DNA of 64,000 nt from the NCBI GenBank assembly GCA_026413225.1, contig CM048552.1, forward strand, positions 206,039,553 through 206,103,552, given 5' to 3'. The notes beneath the pieces were generated by a model, which was not told where the DNA came from, ran no database searches, and saw only the letters and a program-made list of their open reading frames with translations. The stretch is from Otis tarda. Lineage: Eukaryota > Chordata > Aves > Otidiformes > Otididae. This document shows, one piece after another, positions 26,930-39,302 of the stretch; the first letter of the stretch is position 1, and each line of letters opens with the position of its first letter. The position numbers and the translations under genes were made by a program.

Positions 26930-27307
26930 ATCTGAGGACACAGCCACTCGAAGGAGAAGCGTTGCAAGCAACGTGGGAGAAAGCTTTCAGCCAGAGCATG
27001 GGCAGTGAGTGGGGCCAAGAGCTACTCCGGTGAGTTGTTGTGTGAACGATCTGCAGCAGTGGGAAGCTCCAGCAGAAGGCAACTCAAGCTTGGTCACTCA
27101 CGGGTATTCAAGTTGGATGGAGAAAGTGCAGCTGATTCTTCGGAAAGTTGGAGCCACATAGAAGACCTCACTAAGGCAAACAAAAATCTGAGCAGAGTAG
27201 AAAAGATTACCATTACAAAGCTATTATTAGCTCATGTCAGACCTGGGAGCAGCAGGAGAACATCAGAGCACAAGCTTAAGTTACTGACAAACGCTGAAGG
27301 CTTTTAA
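26930..27307 (+). other. Weak exon-like open stretch, unrecognised
   Basis: A pyrimidine-rich tract ending in CAG (26927-26929) precedes a 75-bp segment that ends at a consensus-like donor GTGAGT (27005-27010). The segment is open in the frame starting at 26931, beginning with residues SEDTATRRRSV, and its length is a multiple of three. A second frame is open from 26936 to 27307 (about 123 codons, rich in Ser, Lys, Arg and Glu). It has no ATG start and resembles no family I know. The stretch has more GC and CpG than its surroundings, which by itself makes open frames longer. It may be an exon of a coding or long non-coding transcript, or chance. I lean towards chance. Confidence 0.12.
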
Positions 27308-30300
27308 GTGGAATTCCTTGCCCATGACATAGCTATGTGGGGAATGTACTCGCAGGCAGCAGTGGAGACTACCTGGATAAATGACAAGGGGAAAGCACTG
27401 GAGGGTGATGTGAGAGGGACAGCTGAGGTCTTTGATTCATCCTGGCACTTAAGCACCTATCTAAACATGACTGCTTGAAGACAAAGAGACTACTCGTGTG
27501 TTTGGATACAGCACTCAAATGAAGGTTCAACACAAAGACAATAAAGAAAAATGGTGGTGGTATATTGCATATATTACATACACAATATTCTATAAATTTC
27601 ACACACATTTTCTGTTTCTCATTTTAGTATGAGCTTCCCTTTATCTCATAATTGTTCATGTCTCCTCCAAGTCTCACATCTGGTTTATAGTAGAATGTGG
27701 GGTTTCTCTTTTTTGGGCACATTTCCCCCTCTAGCAAGGCTCTGTGTTTGCATGGCTTTGTACCGAACAGTGCATCATCTGTTACTCTGATGCTTCCCTC
27801 TGGTCCATAAATTCCCTTGTCATGTTTTGCATTCTGCAGTTCCAGTTTTTGGCATCCCTTATATCACTTTCCACACACCTTGAAAACAGAACTTTAGCTT
27901 TTTTTATCCTCCTCATTTAAATAAGTTACGATAAATAAATTACTACCTAAATTAAAGTGCCTGGGAATCAAACTTGGCCTCTAAACGTTTTCCCACTTAA
28001 ACTTTTTTTCCATCCTGAAGAGAATAGGTCCACTTGTGACTCCTTTCTGTGTGTTTACTGCTTTGTGCAGCCAGTTTTTGATACAGCCAGAACCAACAAG
28101 TTCCCCTGCAATATTCATTAGACATTAACCGCACAAGGAGAACTTTTCTGAGTATGTACTTGAAGCTGAAAGACTCCAATGGCTTTTGCAACGCTTTTGT
28201 TTATTTTTAACGGGGGCAGTGGCATAGTTAAGAAGTTTCTGTGTTTAGCTGGGGTGGGAAACATATTCTCTTGTTTACTTTGACAGAGTAATAGGTTTCT
28301 TTCATAATGGTATTTCTTGCTATGTCTCTGCTGCATTTGCAGAGATTAGGAGATTTCTTGGACTGATTTTGTGAATGACAGTCCAAATATCCATCCCAAT
28401 GAGAACCAATTGCTGCAAATGAAGTCCCAGTGCACATGAAAAATTAACTTGTTATGCAGCTTATATTTATGCCCTTTGTAAAAGGAAGTTAGAGTATATG
28501 CACACCCACATTTCTTAAATGTTTCTTTGACCTGGAGACTTTTTTTCTTGTATGAATAGCCTTATCTTGTCCAATCAATGCTGTTTGCATGTAGTTATTC
28601 CTTGCTGCTGAAGGAGGTTAAAGATAAAAGGCACCACATTTGTTTTGGTGTTAGAAATTCACAGGTTTTGTGGATTTGGGGTGGGTTTTTTTTTTCAATT
28701 TTTCCCAGGAACAGGAGCAATAGAAGTCATATTCCAAATAACACAAGCTTTCCAATTTTGGGCTCAGAGACAAAATGCACATTTTATGAATAACAGAATT
28801 GAAGCAGAAAATATTAACTATGAGACATACAATAAATGAAACACTTTCTTATGGTATCTAGTATTCTTCATCTCAAGTGACCTCCACGTGCTACCAGGGA
28901 TGTTTAAATTGCACACGTGGTCCCTTCATCCACCAGTGAAATGCATCTGTCTTGGAGGGGAAGCTTCTTAAAATTTGACAACAGTATTTAAAACTATCAG
29001 AGAAGGATATTTTAAATACAGAATACAATTGATTAAGTAGGAGCATGACCCAACATCAAGAAGGAGGCTGTATTCTTACATAAAGTATTCAAGGATCTTC
29101 AGGAACTATTGCCAAAGCGATAATTTTATTTCATATATGAAGAATGACTTTTTCATATCTTGCTTTCTCATCTCCTGGTGATTTAAAACTTATTTTAGAA
29201 ATGCAAAGAAAACCAAATCACACAAAACTGCACAGGTGATGAAAGAAAGGCACAAATCTTGTCCTGCTTTACATCCCGTTTCTCTCACAGCATCATTTAC
29301 ACCTGTGTAAGACAAATGTGCCTAACCCAGCTGTTCTGATTTAAAGCCCTTTTGCATTGAGCTACTTTGTTGTGGCACAGACAAGGCAAAAGGCAGAGAG
29401 GAACACAACTTTTCTTTCCCCAAATCATCCAGATCTCTGGAGAAGACAATTTAGATAACCCAGTTCTCTGGCCTACAAGATCAGGTGCAAGAGCATCCTT
29501 CCTATCTTCTGGGAGAGCCAGACGCCTAAAAGCCCATGTAGTCTTATCTGAGGATCAGGCAGGTGGCAATTTCAGTTGATGTAACCTGGCAGCTAATATA
29601 AATAAATAAGAAAGAACAAACTTTTCTCCCAATTTGAAAACCCACTTCAAAGTCCCACATAAGCTCAGGGGACAAGTAGCTTAAGCGCAAATCAGAGACT
29701 TGATGTGATTTTCCAGTCCTTTCTGCAGACATGTAAGTGTAAAGGAGTAAAGGAGAAGCTTAAGCTGCTGAAAATTCAAGGATCCTCTGAGCGTTCAGAT
29801 ATTTCCCTTTTAGGGGGAGGGAAAGAAGCCATGAGCCTCTCAGAGCTGCAGCGAGAAATAACGGTTCGGTCCTTGTCTGTTCATATATGAAAGACAACCA
29901 CACAGAAAATCAGCAGAGGAAACCTGGAGCTGAGAGAAGATGTTACTTTCTATTTGTCATAGGTAATGAGAAGACAGATGGGAAAGAAGATGTATTTGCT
30001 GTGGATTGATTAAAACTTATTTTTGGAGAGGAAAAGAGCTTTCCTTCTCCCTTTCCCCCATTTTTCCAGTTTCTCTGGTTGTAATTAACAGGGGTGTGGG
30101 TGATTTAGGGATGCAGTGTCATGTCTGATCTCTGTCTCAAGAGCAGCTCAAACCCATCTCTCAGATCAGAGAAGCTGCTGTGCTGTGTGCCCATATGTGT
30201 ATGCATATGTGCAGTGTGAAATCCAAATTTAAATCCAAGTTCACTTCATTCCATCTGTGGTTTTTAAGTTACCTGGATGATGTTCAAACCCTACAAAAAT

Positions 30301-30783
30301 GAAAGTCTTGAATAAAGTTTCAAGTAGCAGAGGGGCTGGCCCTACCTTAATCTGCAGGGCAGCCCCTTCTGTATTAATGATACCCAGAGTTTCGGCCCCA
30401 TGGATCACTATCGCTGCTGAGCTGGAGGAGTGCAATATTGCCAGCATCTCCAGCCAAACGGTCCCACTTTTGCAATTAGATAATGCCTATGTAGAGAAGG
30501 AGCATGTGCACACCATGCTGTTTTGAAGCATCCTACATCCAGCGCCAGGATGCCCGCTGCTCAGTACACCCCGAGGGATCTCTCTGAGTCACTCTTCCCA
30601 CCCCAAACGTGCACAGGACTCTATTTGTGAGAAATGCAGAGCAGCAATTATTCACACGCAGATCTTTTCATTTCAGCAAGAGGGAGATGGTTTTTCCCCT
30701 TCTTCATAGACGGCTCCAAACAGGAATGTTATCCAAAGGTGCACCAAAACATCCACAGTGAGCAAACATGCATGTGGATCTCC

Positions 30784-30832
30784 AAATCACTTGACCTTTC
30801 TGGTGAAGACCTTCACTTGAGTCAAGTGATTT
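30784..30832. repeat. Nested inverted repeat (hairpin potential)
   Basis: The outer arms AAATCACTTGAC (30784-30795) and GTCAAGTGATTT (30821-30832) are perfect 12-bp inverted complements. Inside them, GTGAAG (30803-30808) and CTTCAC (30811-30816) form a second perfect pair. The whole could fold into a 49-nt stem with an internal loop. It is too short and interrupted for a typical microRNA precursor, and no terminator context exists here. Confidence 0.8.
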
Positions 30833-31071
30833 ACCTGTATAACTGTGGAGGTAATGGGGTGCCAAGGAGTGGCCTTTCTGCAAGGGCTCCTTTGCAGATG
30901 GAGACCTCCTCTGGGAGGATATTTCTTCTGAGCTTCTGGGCAGTGTGGTCATTAGAAGCAGGAGTTAGTGAGTGTCGTGCTGTTTTGAGATCCCCCACTG
31001 TGTACAGAGGAACCTGATATTGGGAGCCATAGAATGGGAAAGAGGCCTTAGAGCTGTATTTCTGCTCTGTG

Positions 31072-31126
31072 GAGAGGAATAAAGGGGAGGAGTAAAGAGG
31101 AGGAATAAAGGGAGGAATAAGGAGGA
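31072..31126. repeat. 13-bp G/A-rich minisatellite, four copies
   Basis: The units GAGAGGAATAAAG, GGGAGGAGTAAAG, AGGAGGAATAAAG and GGAGGAATAAGG follow each other from 31072, followed by a partial copy. The strand is purine-rich with few pyrimidines. Confidence 0.88.
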
Positions 31127-33116
31127 GCATGGCAGTTCCTCAGCCCAGCTTTGGCAAGGCTTCACGTGTATGCGCTGCGTGGCTGTGGCTGTGTGCGCCT
31201 GCAACAATTTGCTATTTGGCAGGCATGTTTTAGCTCCCTTCCTCTGAAAATCTGACTCCAATTTTCAAGCAAAAATAGAATATTTTTTTTTTTCCTTTGG
31301 GTGTTGCATTTTATATGATGTTGCTACCAGTGCCAGACGACAACATTCTCCCCTGCATCTATGGAATGAAATGAAGCAGAAAATGTGGAGACAAAAGAAA
31401 AAATTGGTTTGATCTGGAAGCATTTGTTAACGACTCCCCCTTTGGTTCCAGGCTGGGCTGATTTTCTTCCTTCACTGCTTTGCATGTATCTAGGTATGGA
31501 GAGGCTGCATCAGGCAGCCTGAGTGCCTGGCTTGCCATAATTTGACAAGACAACATTGCAGAGATACCATTAGCATTCATGATTATCAAAGAGACGGTGG
31601 AAAAGAAATTGTCTTACTCTTGTCATATGAATAGACCTATTTCACTATTTTTTTTGAAGGCAGATACGAGGCAATCAGTTGTGAGGCTGGATTTTTAAGT
31701 TTTACTGCCACTGCCCTATTTTTATCTGTTGCTTGAGGTATCTCATTCTCAGAAAAATCAAAAGAATTGTAAGATGAAAAAAAAAAGTCTCCCTTATTGC
31801 TGAAATCACCTCATATCTAAGTGTCAGTGGGGATGTTGCATCACTGATAAATTCTGCATTTAACATATTCAGGGTTGCTTGCCCTGGGGAGGTGGGGGAG
31901 AGAACAGGTTATTTCACCTGATACCATCAAGTGATGATTTATGGCCTACTATCTTTTCTCTGACATTTATCTAGAGTTTTCATTGTTCATAACCTTACAA
32001 AATGCCTATCAGGTTTCTCTTGCTCTTCTGCGGGTGCAGCAGAATTTTAAATAAGAGCACAATTAAATGGAAAGCTGAATTGTAGCCAGCAGGATGTTCA
32101 CAATAATCCAGTACACTGGGGCGCTGTGCAGTATTGATCTTCTGATGTTTCAGTGGGAGATGACTTAAAGCCAAGCTTCTTTATAAAGGTGCAGGTTTTT
32201 CATTGAAACCTCCCTTCCATTATAATGGTGAGTTGTGCCAGGGTCTATGTTGAAATAATTAGTTCTGATGCAAAATGGAAGTTTGAGATTTAAAAAAAAA
32301 TCTGCCTTGATTGCTATTTAACTTTGTTAATGACTGAGCTCTGTTGGCTGTGACAATTTCCACTTGTTCATCACCATTTTTTTTTAAAAAGTAAACCAAG
32401 AGCACAGCCCTCTTAATCTTAAAAACAATTACTGGCTGCAGACGGAAAAGGAGTGAGGAATTAATCCATGCAAAGATGTGTAAGAGTAGACGGTTTCACA
32501 AACAACTTATTTTCCACCTCAAAACTAAGAAACTGCCAAGAAATAAATTGGCTGATGCAAACTGAGTTAACTTGTCTATATAAAGGCACTAAACTCACAT
32601 ACACAGATATTAGAATTTGCACATTTCCTAGATTTATTCCTAAAATCTTGGCACACCAATAAAGGAAGGAAAATACTGCACATTATTCAGTGTAAATCAC
32701 ACCTAGGGCACAAATCGCTTGTTTTTTTCATTACAATAAACCAAACAAAAGCTAGGACATAATCTTTTATTTTTCAGCCTTTGAGGTGCAGGACAGGAGA
32801 TTAGTGTGCATAAAAAGGGAGTCCCTTGTTTTTACAGAGATGCAGCACATAAACTGAGCTGTGCTGTATATTTGTAGGAGGGGGAAGGTAACGTGGGGAA
32901 AATTCCTCTGTTCAGATTTAGACCTCTCCAATGGAGATGTCTGTGTGAGAAACAGTCAGTCTTGAATCCCTGCCTGACAAAAGGAGATGAGCAGGAACCT
33001 CCAAGGTGTGATTCATCTTTTTCTCAGGTGGATGTCCAAAATAGATGAGATGAAGCAGGCCTTGGCAGAGGCAATTTCTCTCCCATTTCCAAAGGGCTCC
33101 TGATGTGTGACCACAG

Positions 33117-33181
33117 ATCCATCCATCCATCCATCCATCCATCCATCCATCCATCCATCCATCCATCCATCCATCCATCCA
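33117..33181. repeat. (ATCC)16 microsatellite
   Basis: Sixteen perfect copies of ATCC without interruption, plus one extra A. A perfect array this long is likely to be length-variable between individuals. It also generates the artificial Met-Asp-Gly-Trp repeats in the reverse frames. Confidence 0.98.
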
Positions 33182-34240
33182 CTGTATTCTTCAGCACATG
33201 ACTCCATGATTTCAACACAGGGTGAGAGCCTGTAAAGTAAGATGACAGAAATGTTCATGAGTGTAGAGTCATGAGACCAACAGCTACTGCAAGGACCTAC
33301 CAGGTCTAGCTCAGTTGTGGAAGTCTGAGCAGCAGAGGACTAGGAGGGAGATAAATCACATCTATGTGCTTGTGGATAAAAGTTATGCTTTCAAATGAAG
33401 CAGCTATCTTCAATCTTATTTCTGGTAGGTGTAGATCTGGTGAATCATGATGGAGACAGAGGTGAATTTGGCTTTCTTTTTGAAAAGTATTTTATACATT
33501 TTCCTTGAATTACTTTAAAAATAAATGAATAAATAAATAAAAAATTGACGACAGTACATGACCTTGTTCTATTCCCTGATGCTGTTGGAATAGAAAATCA
33601 TTTATATTCTCTCCATGCTGAGAGTACATTCAAGACTTTAAATTGCCAATGTCATATAAGACTCAGGAATTAGAAGATCCATCTAAAGATGCCAAAAAGC
33701 AGAAGGGGGATAGGATCCTAAATATTTTTCTTTCAATGGCAATTAAAGAAGAAAAAAAGAGGCTATTAAAAAATGGGCCACATCATGGAGTCCCTCACAA
33801 TTTCAGCTGAGTATAAAAACACTGAATAAAGTGCTTACAATGACAAGAACAGAAACAGAGTGAGTGCATCCCATTATACAGGATATAGTCAGTCAAATGG
33901 CCAAACTTATGGTACCGTGATCAATCACATCACTTGCTGCTGGTTACTCCTGCCTCTGCCTCATGCTGGTATAGATCAGCAGCCCCTGATGCCCAGTTGC
34001 AACTCCCAAGGTTTCCTTAGGCTCCTCAAATTCTCACTTATGTTTTGAACAGGAAAAGCAACATGAACATCTGCTGGGTTTCATTCAGGAAAAAAAAACA
34101 TCCAGTAAACTCGGATAGACCATGGCACGGGGAATCCACAAATTAGAATTATCTTTCTTAGTTTCCAGGCCTTTTGTAAATGTCAAACCTGACTATGCAC
34201 ACTTCTGGCAACCTCTGTTTCTCCAGACTAGGTCTGTGAA
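33182..34240. other. Non-coding stretch
   Basis: AT-rich unique sequence between the microsatellite and the LTR. It contains a short AAAT-type array at about 33521-33545. No gene is seen. Confidence 0.6.
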
Positions 34241-35416
34241 TGGTTGTCATAGTTCAGCCCCGCTCAGGACCAATCTATGCAGTCTCTCACTCACTCCTCC
34301 CCACCCTCCAAGGGAATGGGGGAGAAATAATATTAAAAAAAGCTTGAGGTTTGAGATAAGAACAGGGAGAGATCATTCAAGTTACCATTATGGGCAAAAC
34401 AGATTCAACTTGGGGAAAGCTATTTCAATTTATTATTAATAAAACTAAAACAAGCTAATGAGAGAGAACAAAACCAACTTCCTTCCACCCCTCCCTCTTC
34501 CCAATCTTAACCTCATTTCAATTATCTCTGCCTCCTTCCCTGCCCCGAGTGGCACAGGGGGGAAGAGGGAATGGGGCTTACAGTCAGTTCATCACACGTT
34601 GCTTTATGCCGGTTTCCTCCTTGGAGGAAGAACTCCTCGCATTCCTCCCCTGCTCCAGCATGGGATCCCTCCCACAGGCTACAGTCCTTCACAAACTGCT
34701 TCCAACAGGGTGCAGTTCTTCCGGAACAGCTGCCCCAGCGGGCCCTCCACGCGCCACTGCGTCTTTTGGGCATCCACCCAACGTGGGGTCCTCCATGGGC
34801 TGCAGGTGGATCTTTGCTCCACCATGGACCTCCATGGGCTGCAGGGGCATAGCCTGCTTCACCATGGTCATCACCATGGGCTGCAGAGGAATCTCTGCCA
34901 GGAGCTGCATTACTCCTCCTCCTCCTTCTTCACTGACCTTGGTATCTGCAGCCGTTCCTCTCACCAGAAATTCTTCACAATCAGCTCAGGCAGACGCCTC
35001 TCAAGATCTCTTCACACCTCCTCTCCATTTCCTGCAGCCGGGCTGGGCCAAGTTGTGCCCAGACGGCCGCCCAGTGGGAGGCCAGAGGGTGAATGTTGCA
35101 AGACCCACAAACCTTGCGCCTCTCCCTCTCTGCTCGTGCTTCTGCTTCTTCACTCTTTTTTAAAATTTATTTTCCCCTTCTTAAGTACATTATCACAGAG
35201 ACATTATTACTGTCACCAATTGGTTCGGCCCTGGCCGGTGGTGGGTCTGCCTGAGACCTGTCTGAGTCCACCAGACAAAGGGGAGGAACTTTTAGCAGCT
35301 TCTAGCAGAAGCTGCCACCTTAGTCCCCCACTGCTACACAAAACCAACACAATGGTCTTATCTGTCAAAGCGTCCTCTGCAAGCGGCTTAGCCTTGTGGT
35401 ACAAAACACCCTGACA
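34241..35416 (-). mobile_element. Solo LTR of an endogenous retrovirus (ERVL-like, avian)
   Basis: This is a ~1.17-kb element in minus orientation. On the minus strand it starts TGTCAGGGTG and ends near ATGACAACCA. The terminal inverted pair TGTCA/TGACA fits retroviral TG...CA ends, with the left plus-strand boundary at 34241 or 34245. It is more GC-rich than its flanks and carries AATAAA signals on the minus strand at plus positions 35166-35171 and 34429-34434. I recognise the internal repeats (34793-34886) and the general sequence as an LTR family common in birds. ERVL membership is recalled, not proven. No gag, pol, env, primer-binding site or polypurine tract lies on either side, so it is a solo LTR left by LTR-LTR recombination. 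No clean target duplication is seen; only GAA occurs on both outer sides if the boundary is 34241. The 318-codon plus-strand frame inside it is antisense and not a gene. Confidence 0.82.
34793..34886. repeat. Three ~40-bp repeats inside the LTR
   Basis: CCATGGGCTGCAG recurs at 34793, 34832 and 34874, spaced 39 and 42 bp apart, with related CACCATGG sequence between copies. The spacings are multiples of three, which helps keep open frames in this part of the LTR. It probably belongs to the U3 region, where direct repeats often act as enhancer units; that role is inference. Confidence 0.85.
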
Positions 35417-35835
35417 GAAGCAGATAGTTTGGCCCTCTGACAGCTTTGTGGTGGTACCACTGGATGATGCAACACCGCTTGAGAGTGAAAATTCAAAGGG
35501 CTGAAGTCTTGGAATGAACTAGAGCAATATTTCTGAAATTACTTTGGCGACTGAGTCAGATATTGATTGATACTTCAGATACTTGGTGAAAGATCTGTAT
35601 CAGTAGTTGGGGGCAAGACATGAATCCATGAACTAGCTACCCTACAGACCTGAAAATATGTCTTGAGTATTTTTTTTTTTCATTTTCCCTATTTTAACTT
35701 AGAACAATGGATGACCGTATTAGAAATCCTGTTAGAGGCTTGGCTTTACTCATGTTCCTGAGACTTGACAAATTACTTTACACAGGCTATGGAAACAGCA
35801 ATACCTCACTCCCCAAACAGGCTGCAAAATTTCCT

Positions 35836-35985
35836 GGAGTTAAGGCCAGAATCGGCCAGTTCATCATCTAACCTGACCTCCCCTGTATCCATCCCAGGCT
35901 AATGAATGTCATCCAGTTTCCATCGCACAGTCCCAGTAACTTGGCTTAGACTAAAGCAGTTATTTCTCGTCTAGAGGTGAATGAC
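35836..35985 (-). mobile_element. Ancient CR1-like LINE 3' fragment
   Basis: The plus-strand blocks GGAGTTAAGGCCAGAATCGG, CATCATCTAACCTGACCTCC and CCATCCCAGGC match the opposite strand of the old amniote CR1 3' end (pattern AAGGCCAGAAGGGACCA, ATCATCTAGTCTGACCTCC). The match fades after about 35980. It is diverged and short and has no coding capacity. Confidence 0.65.
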
Positions 35986-37700
35986 TGCTGAGTGAAGCTG
36001 TGTATGATTCAGGTTTTCTGTTTTCTGAGTAACTATGTGATGATGATATATTTCACTCCATTCCAAAATGGAATGAAAACAATGTGCTTGTTAAAATAAT
36101 ACCCATAAAAGGCCTTTTTTAAAAAACAATCCGAAGCTTCAAGCAAAGCATTTAATATAAAGAAAATGGAAAGGATTTGTTTTGATAACAAAATGTAAAA
36201 CATTCCATGTTTTTAAACTTTCTTCACTTACTTAATGTATAATACAAAAATTAAATATGGACACAAAATGTCATTGGAGGTCAAAATGTTCTGTTCCATT
36301 TTTAAAGTGAAGTCTCATTGATGAAACATTTAGATGTAGACAATGACAACACTGAAATCTTTTAACTCTTGGCTCCTAAGGTAGTTAGCTGGCCTCCTGC
36401 TGAACTTTTTGTGGTTCTTGGGATAGAGAAGATGACTCAGGGATCAGAGGAACCTGCTTTTCCATGCAATGTAGGTAAAGCTACAGTAGAAATTACATAG
36501 ATGTGTTGGCCCAAATCTGGTGCTGTGATTACTCCCCTTAATAGTGTTTTTGGATAGTAAGCCAGTCACTGGAAAATTCCTCATCAGTCCATCTGCTGAG
36601 CTCTCACATGAGTAGTTCTCACAAGTACTGGAGCCTGTGGTCATTTGGCATAAAAATGATGTAGTGGCAAATGTCCATAGGGCTTTATTGTGCGATGCCT
36701 TCACTTGCTGTCCCCAATTAATGTGATTTCCCCATAGGTCAAAAGGATGGATCAGTTGGTGGTTAACAAGAGTGGTGATCCAAATACATCCAACACATTG
36801 CCATACAGTCTGTGACTTAGTCCCTGCTCCCTTTCTCAGCCTATTGATTCAGCCAAAATGCTGAGAGACTGCCCTACTGCAGGGCAGCACAAGAGTTAGT
36901 GTCTGTATTCAAGACAAGTCCCAGTGGCAGACTCTCATACCTTCCTTGATAAACTGCAGATTACTAACAATAAATGTCACACAATGAGACTGCATTACCC
37001 AAACTGTGCTAATGAAAATGCAGCATGTTATGGGGCATTAGAGGACTGCAAGTGCTTCCAAGAAGGATGTGCCTTTTAAGAATTTACATATACCTAGAAA
37101 AATGGGGCCATCTCTTAGTACTTACCTTTTAGGAGGTAAATCACAACAACATTAGCAGCCAGACAAGAAGAACCATCATGAGTTAGGGTTTTCTTTGCAA
37201 TTTCTGTTTCCTGAGCCTTGTTCTAAGTTATTCTTTAAAGGGGTACATCTCACTGCAGGAAATCACTCTGAAAGGGTACCCAAGGAAGTTCTTAATTTCT
37301 TGTTGGAATATCGGCATTTATGCTAATTGGACATTTTATTTTCCACAAATCTGCATTTAATATTCCAGCTGCCTCTTAATTCAGTTTTGAATGCAAAGAT
37401 AGTCAGTCCTGAATAGTGTCTGAAGATGCCTGATGTAGAGTATGTTTCATACAAAACTCTTGTAGGTACTTCAATGATTTTTAAAAAAATCAGTCCAGAT
37501 TTTTTGAGTCCCAAGTCAGTCCAGAAAGTCAGTGTTTCACTGAAAGCCACCAGAAATGAACAGTAAAAAGGCATTTTCATAAACTGGGTCTGGACTCTTT
37601 GCCAGAGAACATCTGTGCACTGTGGTTAAGTCGAAATAGTTTTTTTAATCTATGAACAAAACCAACAAATGCAGAATTCCCCTTTCATACAGCTGACTCT

Positions 37701-37727
37701 GCTACTGCTAGTGCTACTGCTACTGCT
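37701..37727. repeat. GCTACT hexamer array
   Basis: Four hexamer units (GCTACT, GCTAGT, GCTACT, GCTACT) followed by GCT. Confidence 0.88.
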
Positions 37728-39302
37728 GTTTGTTTTGGAGTCTCATCCAGAGCTCAGCTGTAGATTGCAAATCAGAAACAAAGCACCATGAACACTGATC
37801 CAGGCAAATCTGGGGAAAGAAGTCATGACCTACTCCCTGGTGTCCTCGATGTGTGTTTTTGATCAGTTACTGGCCAGGCACACAGTGCTGGTGTTCAAGG
37901 GTTGAATTTATAGCCACCATTTATATGTGCCTGCAGGGGCTTTATAAAGAGTATACGTTGCATGATTAAAGGTTAAATTTGTAAATGGGTGAGTTAGAAG
38001 GAGGCTTTGAACTCTGAGTACGTGCCTGACAACCCGTATTCTCTCAGACTCTTCACTTACACCCCCATCCTCTAAATGTCTTAGTCCAGGAACCACCAAA
38101 GGATGAGCTGGATGAATGCCACTGTGCTATTTGCTGATGCAGTTTGCTTTTTTAATTGGGTTCTGTTCAATGAAGTCTAATTCCTTTTGATGTGATGTAG
38201 TATCATTCTGCTGGACACATCCATACAGTTCATTTTCATCTTGTTTATATGACACAAGGAGTTCGTGGCTGAAATAAGTGTAAATTAAATCGTTCAAAGT
38301 GAAGAAAATCTATCCCTCTACAGGAGTTCAGCACAGGACCTGTTCACTTCTTACTTTCCATTTATGGTAACTGGTTTTTTTTTAAAAGCTTGTCATATAT
38401 AGGTCACAGATTAATTTATGAGAGCGAGAGTATAATTTTCCCATGTAGAAATGTGAAGCACCAGAACAGAGTTTTAACATCTCGCTAATACTGATTCAAG
38501 AGCTCAAATATCTGAATTTTAATACGAGAACCCTGCCCACTGTGTGAAACCAGACCTCAAGCAGGGGATGGTAATATATGAACCATTTATTGATCTTCAG
38601 TAAGGGGATGAATTTTGCCTATCATCAGAATTAGTGAAGAGCAGGCCAAGTTTTAACTCAGTGCCTCATCTGTGCACCTAATTTTAATTTCATTATTACC
38701 AGCAGTTTGGAGTTTGACTTGTTTTGATATTAACAACAAGTATGTGTACAGTAGTAGTCTTCCTAATTAAACTGAAATGTCAACTTTATGCCTGTATGCA
38801 ATTTTATTTTCTAATTTAAAGTTCTGTTCTGCAGGAAATGCTTTAATTTAAATAACTGTCTTTGGGGAAATTTATTTCTTTTGTGGCTTTCAAGCAAATT
38901 ATTGTATTTTAAATAAACAAGCTATGCAATAGAACTGCATTGTCTCAAATGTATGAACTGGACGTTGGACTGTTGCAGACCTGCAGACAAGGGAGGTCTC
39001 AAGTCCTGACCAAAGGGCAGCCCACCAGATGGGCTGCTCTGGGGTCATGGACTCCATAGCTCCACAGGCTGTGAAGCTGGGGGTTTTAGGACTTCTTTGC
39101 TTTGCTGCTGAGTAGCTGCAGAGATTAGATAGGGACTCCATAGATTTCTCTTTTGCAGACAATTTTGAAATATTGGAACTTTTTTTCTGGATCTGGATGG
39201 AATTTCAACATCTCTGCGTGCCCCCATGAAATATGATGACCTTTCAACACAAAGCACTGATAAGCACATGCTTAACTGCTTTTCTGAATCAGGACCACAG
39301 AA

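Larger units (their letters stand above)
25541..33116. other. Non-coding stretch with small repeats
   Basis: No supported gene. It includes a 13-bp tandem repeat, a weak exon-like open stretch, a nested hairpin and a minisatellite, all listed separately. The part around 32040-32360 is AT-rich unique sequence that could be conserved non-coding DNA; this is a guess based on texture only. Confidence 0.55.
35417..39302. other. Non-coding stretch
   Basis: No supported gene. One old CR1 fragment (35836-35985) and a short hexamer array (37701-37727) lie inside. The rest is AT-rich unique sequence. Confidence 0.6.

Noticed and set aside
32918-33258. Reverse frames with Met-Asp-Gly-Trp repeats
   Set aside because: They are direct translations of the ATCC microsatellite, not a repeat protein.
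34458-35414. 318-codon open frame on the plus strand
   Set aside because: It lies entirely inside the minus-strand LTR, is antisense to it, resembles no protein family, and is explained by higher GC and in-phase repeats.
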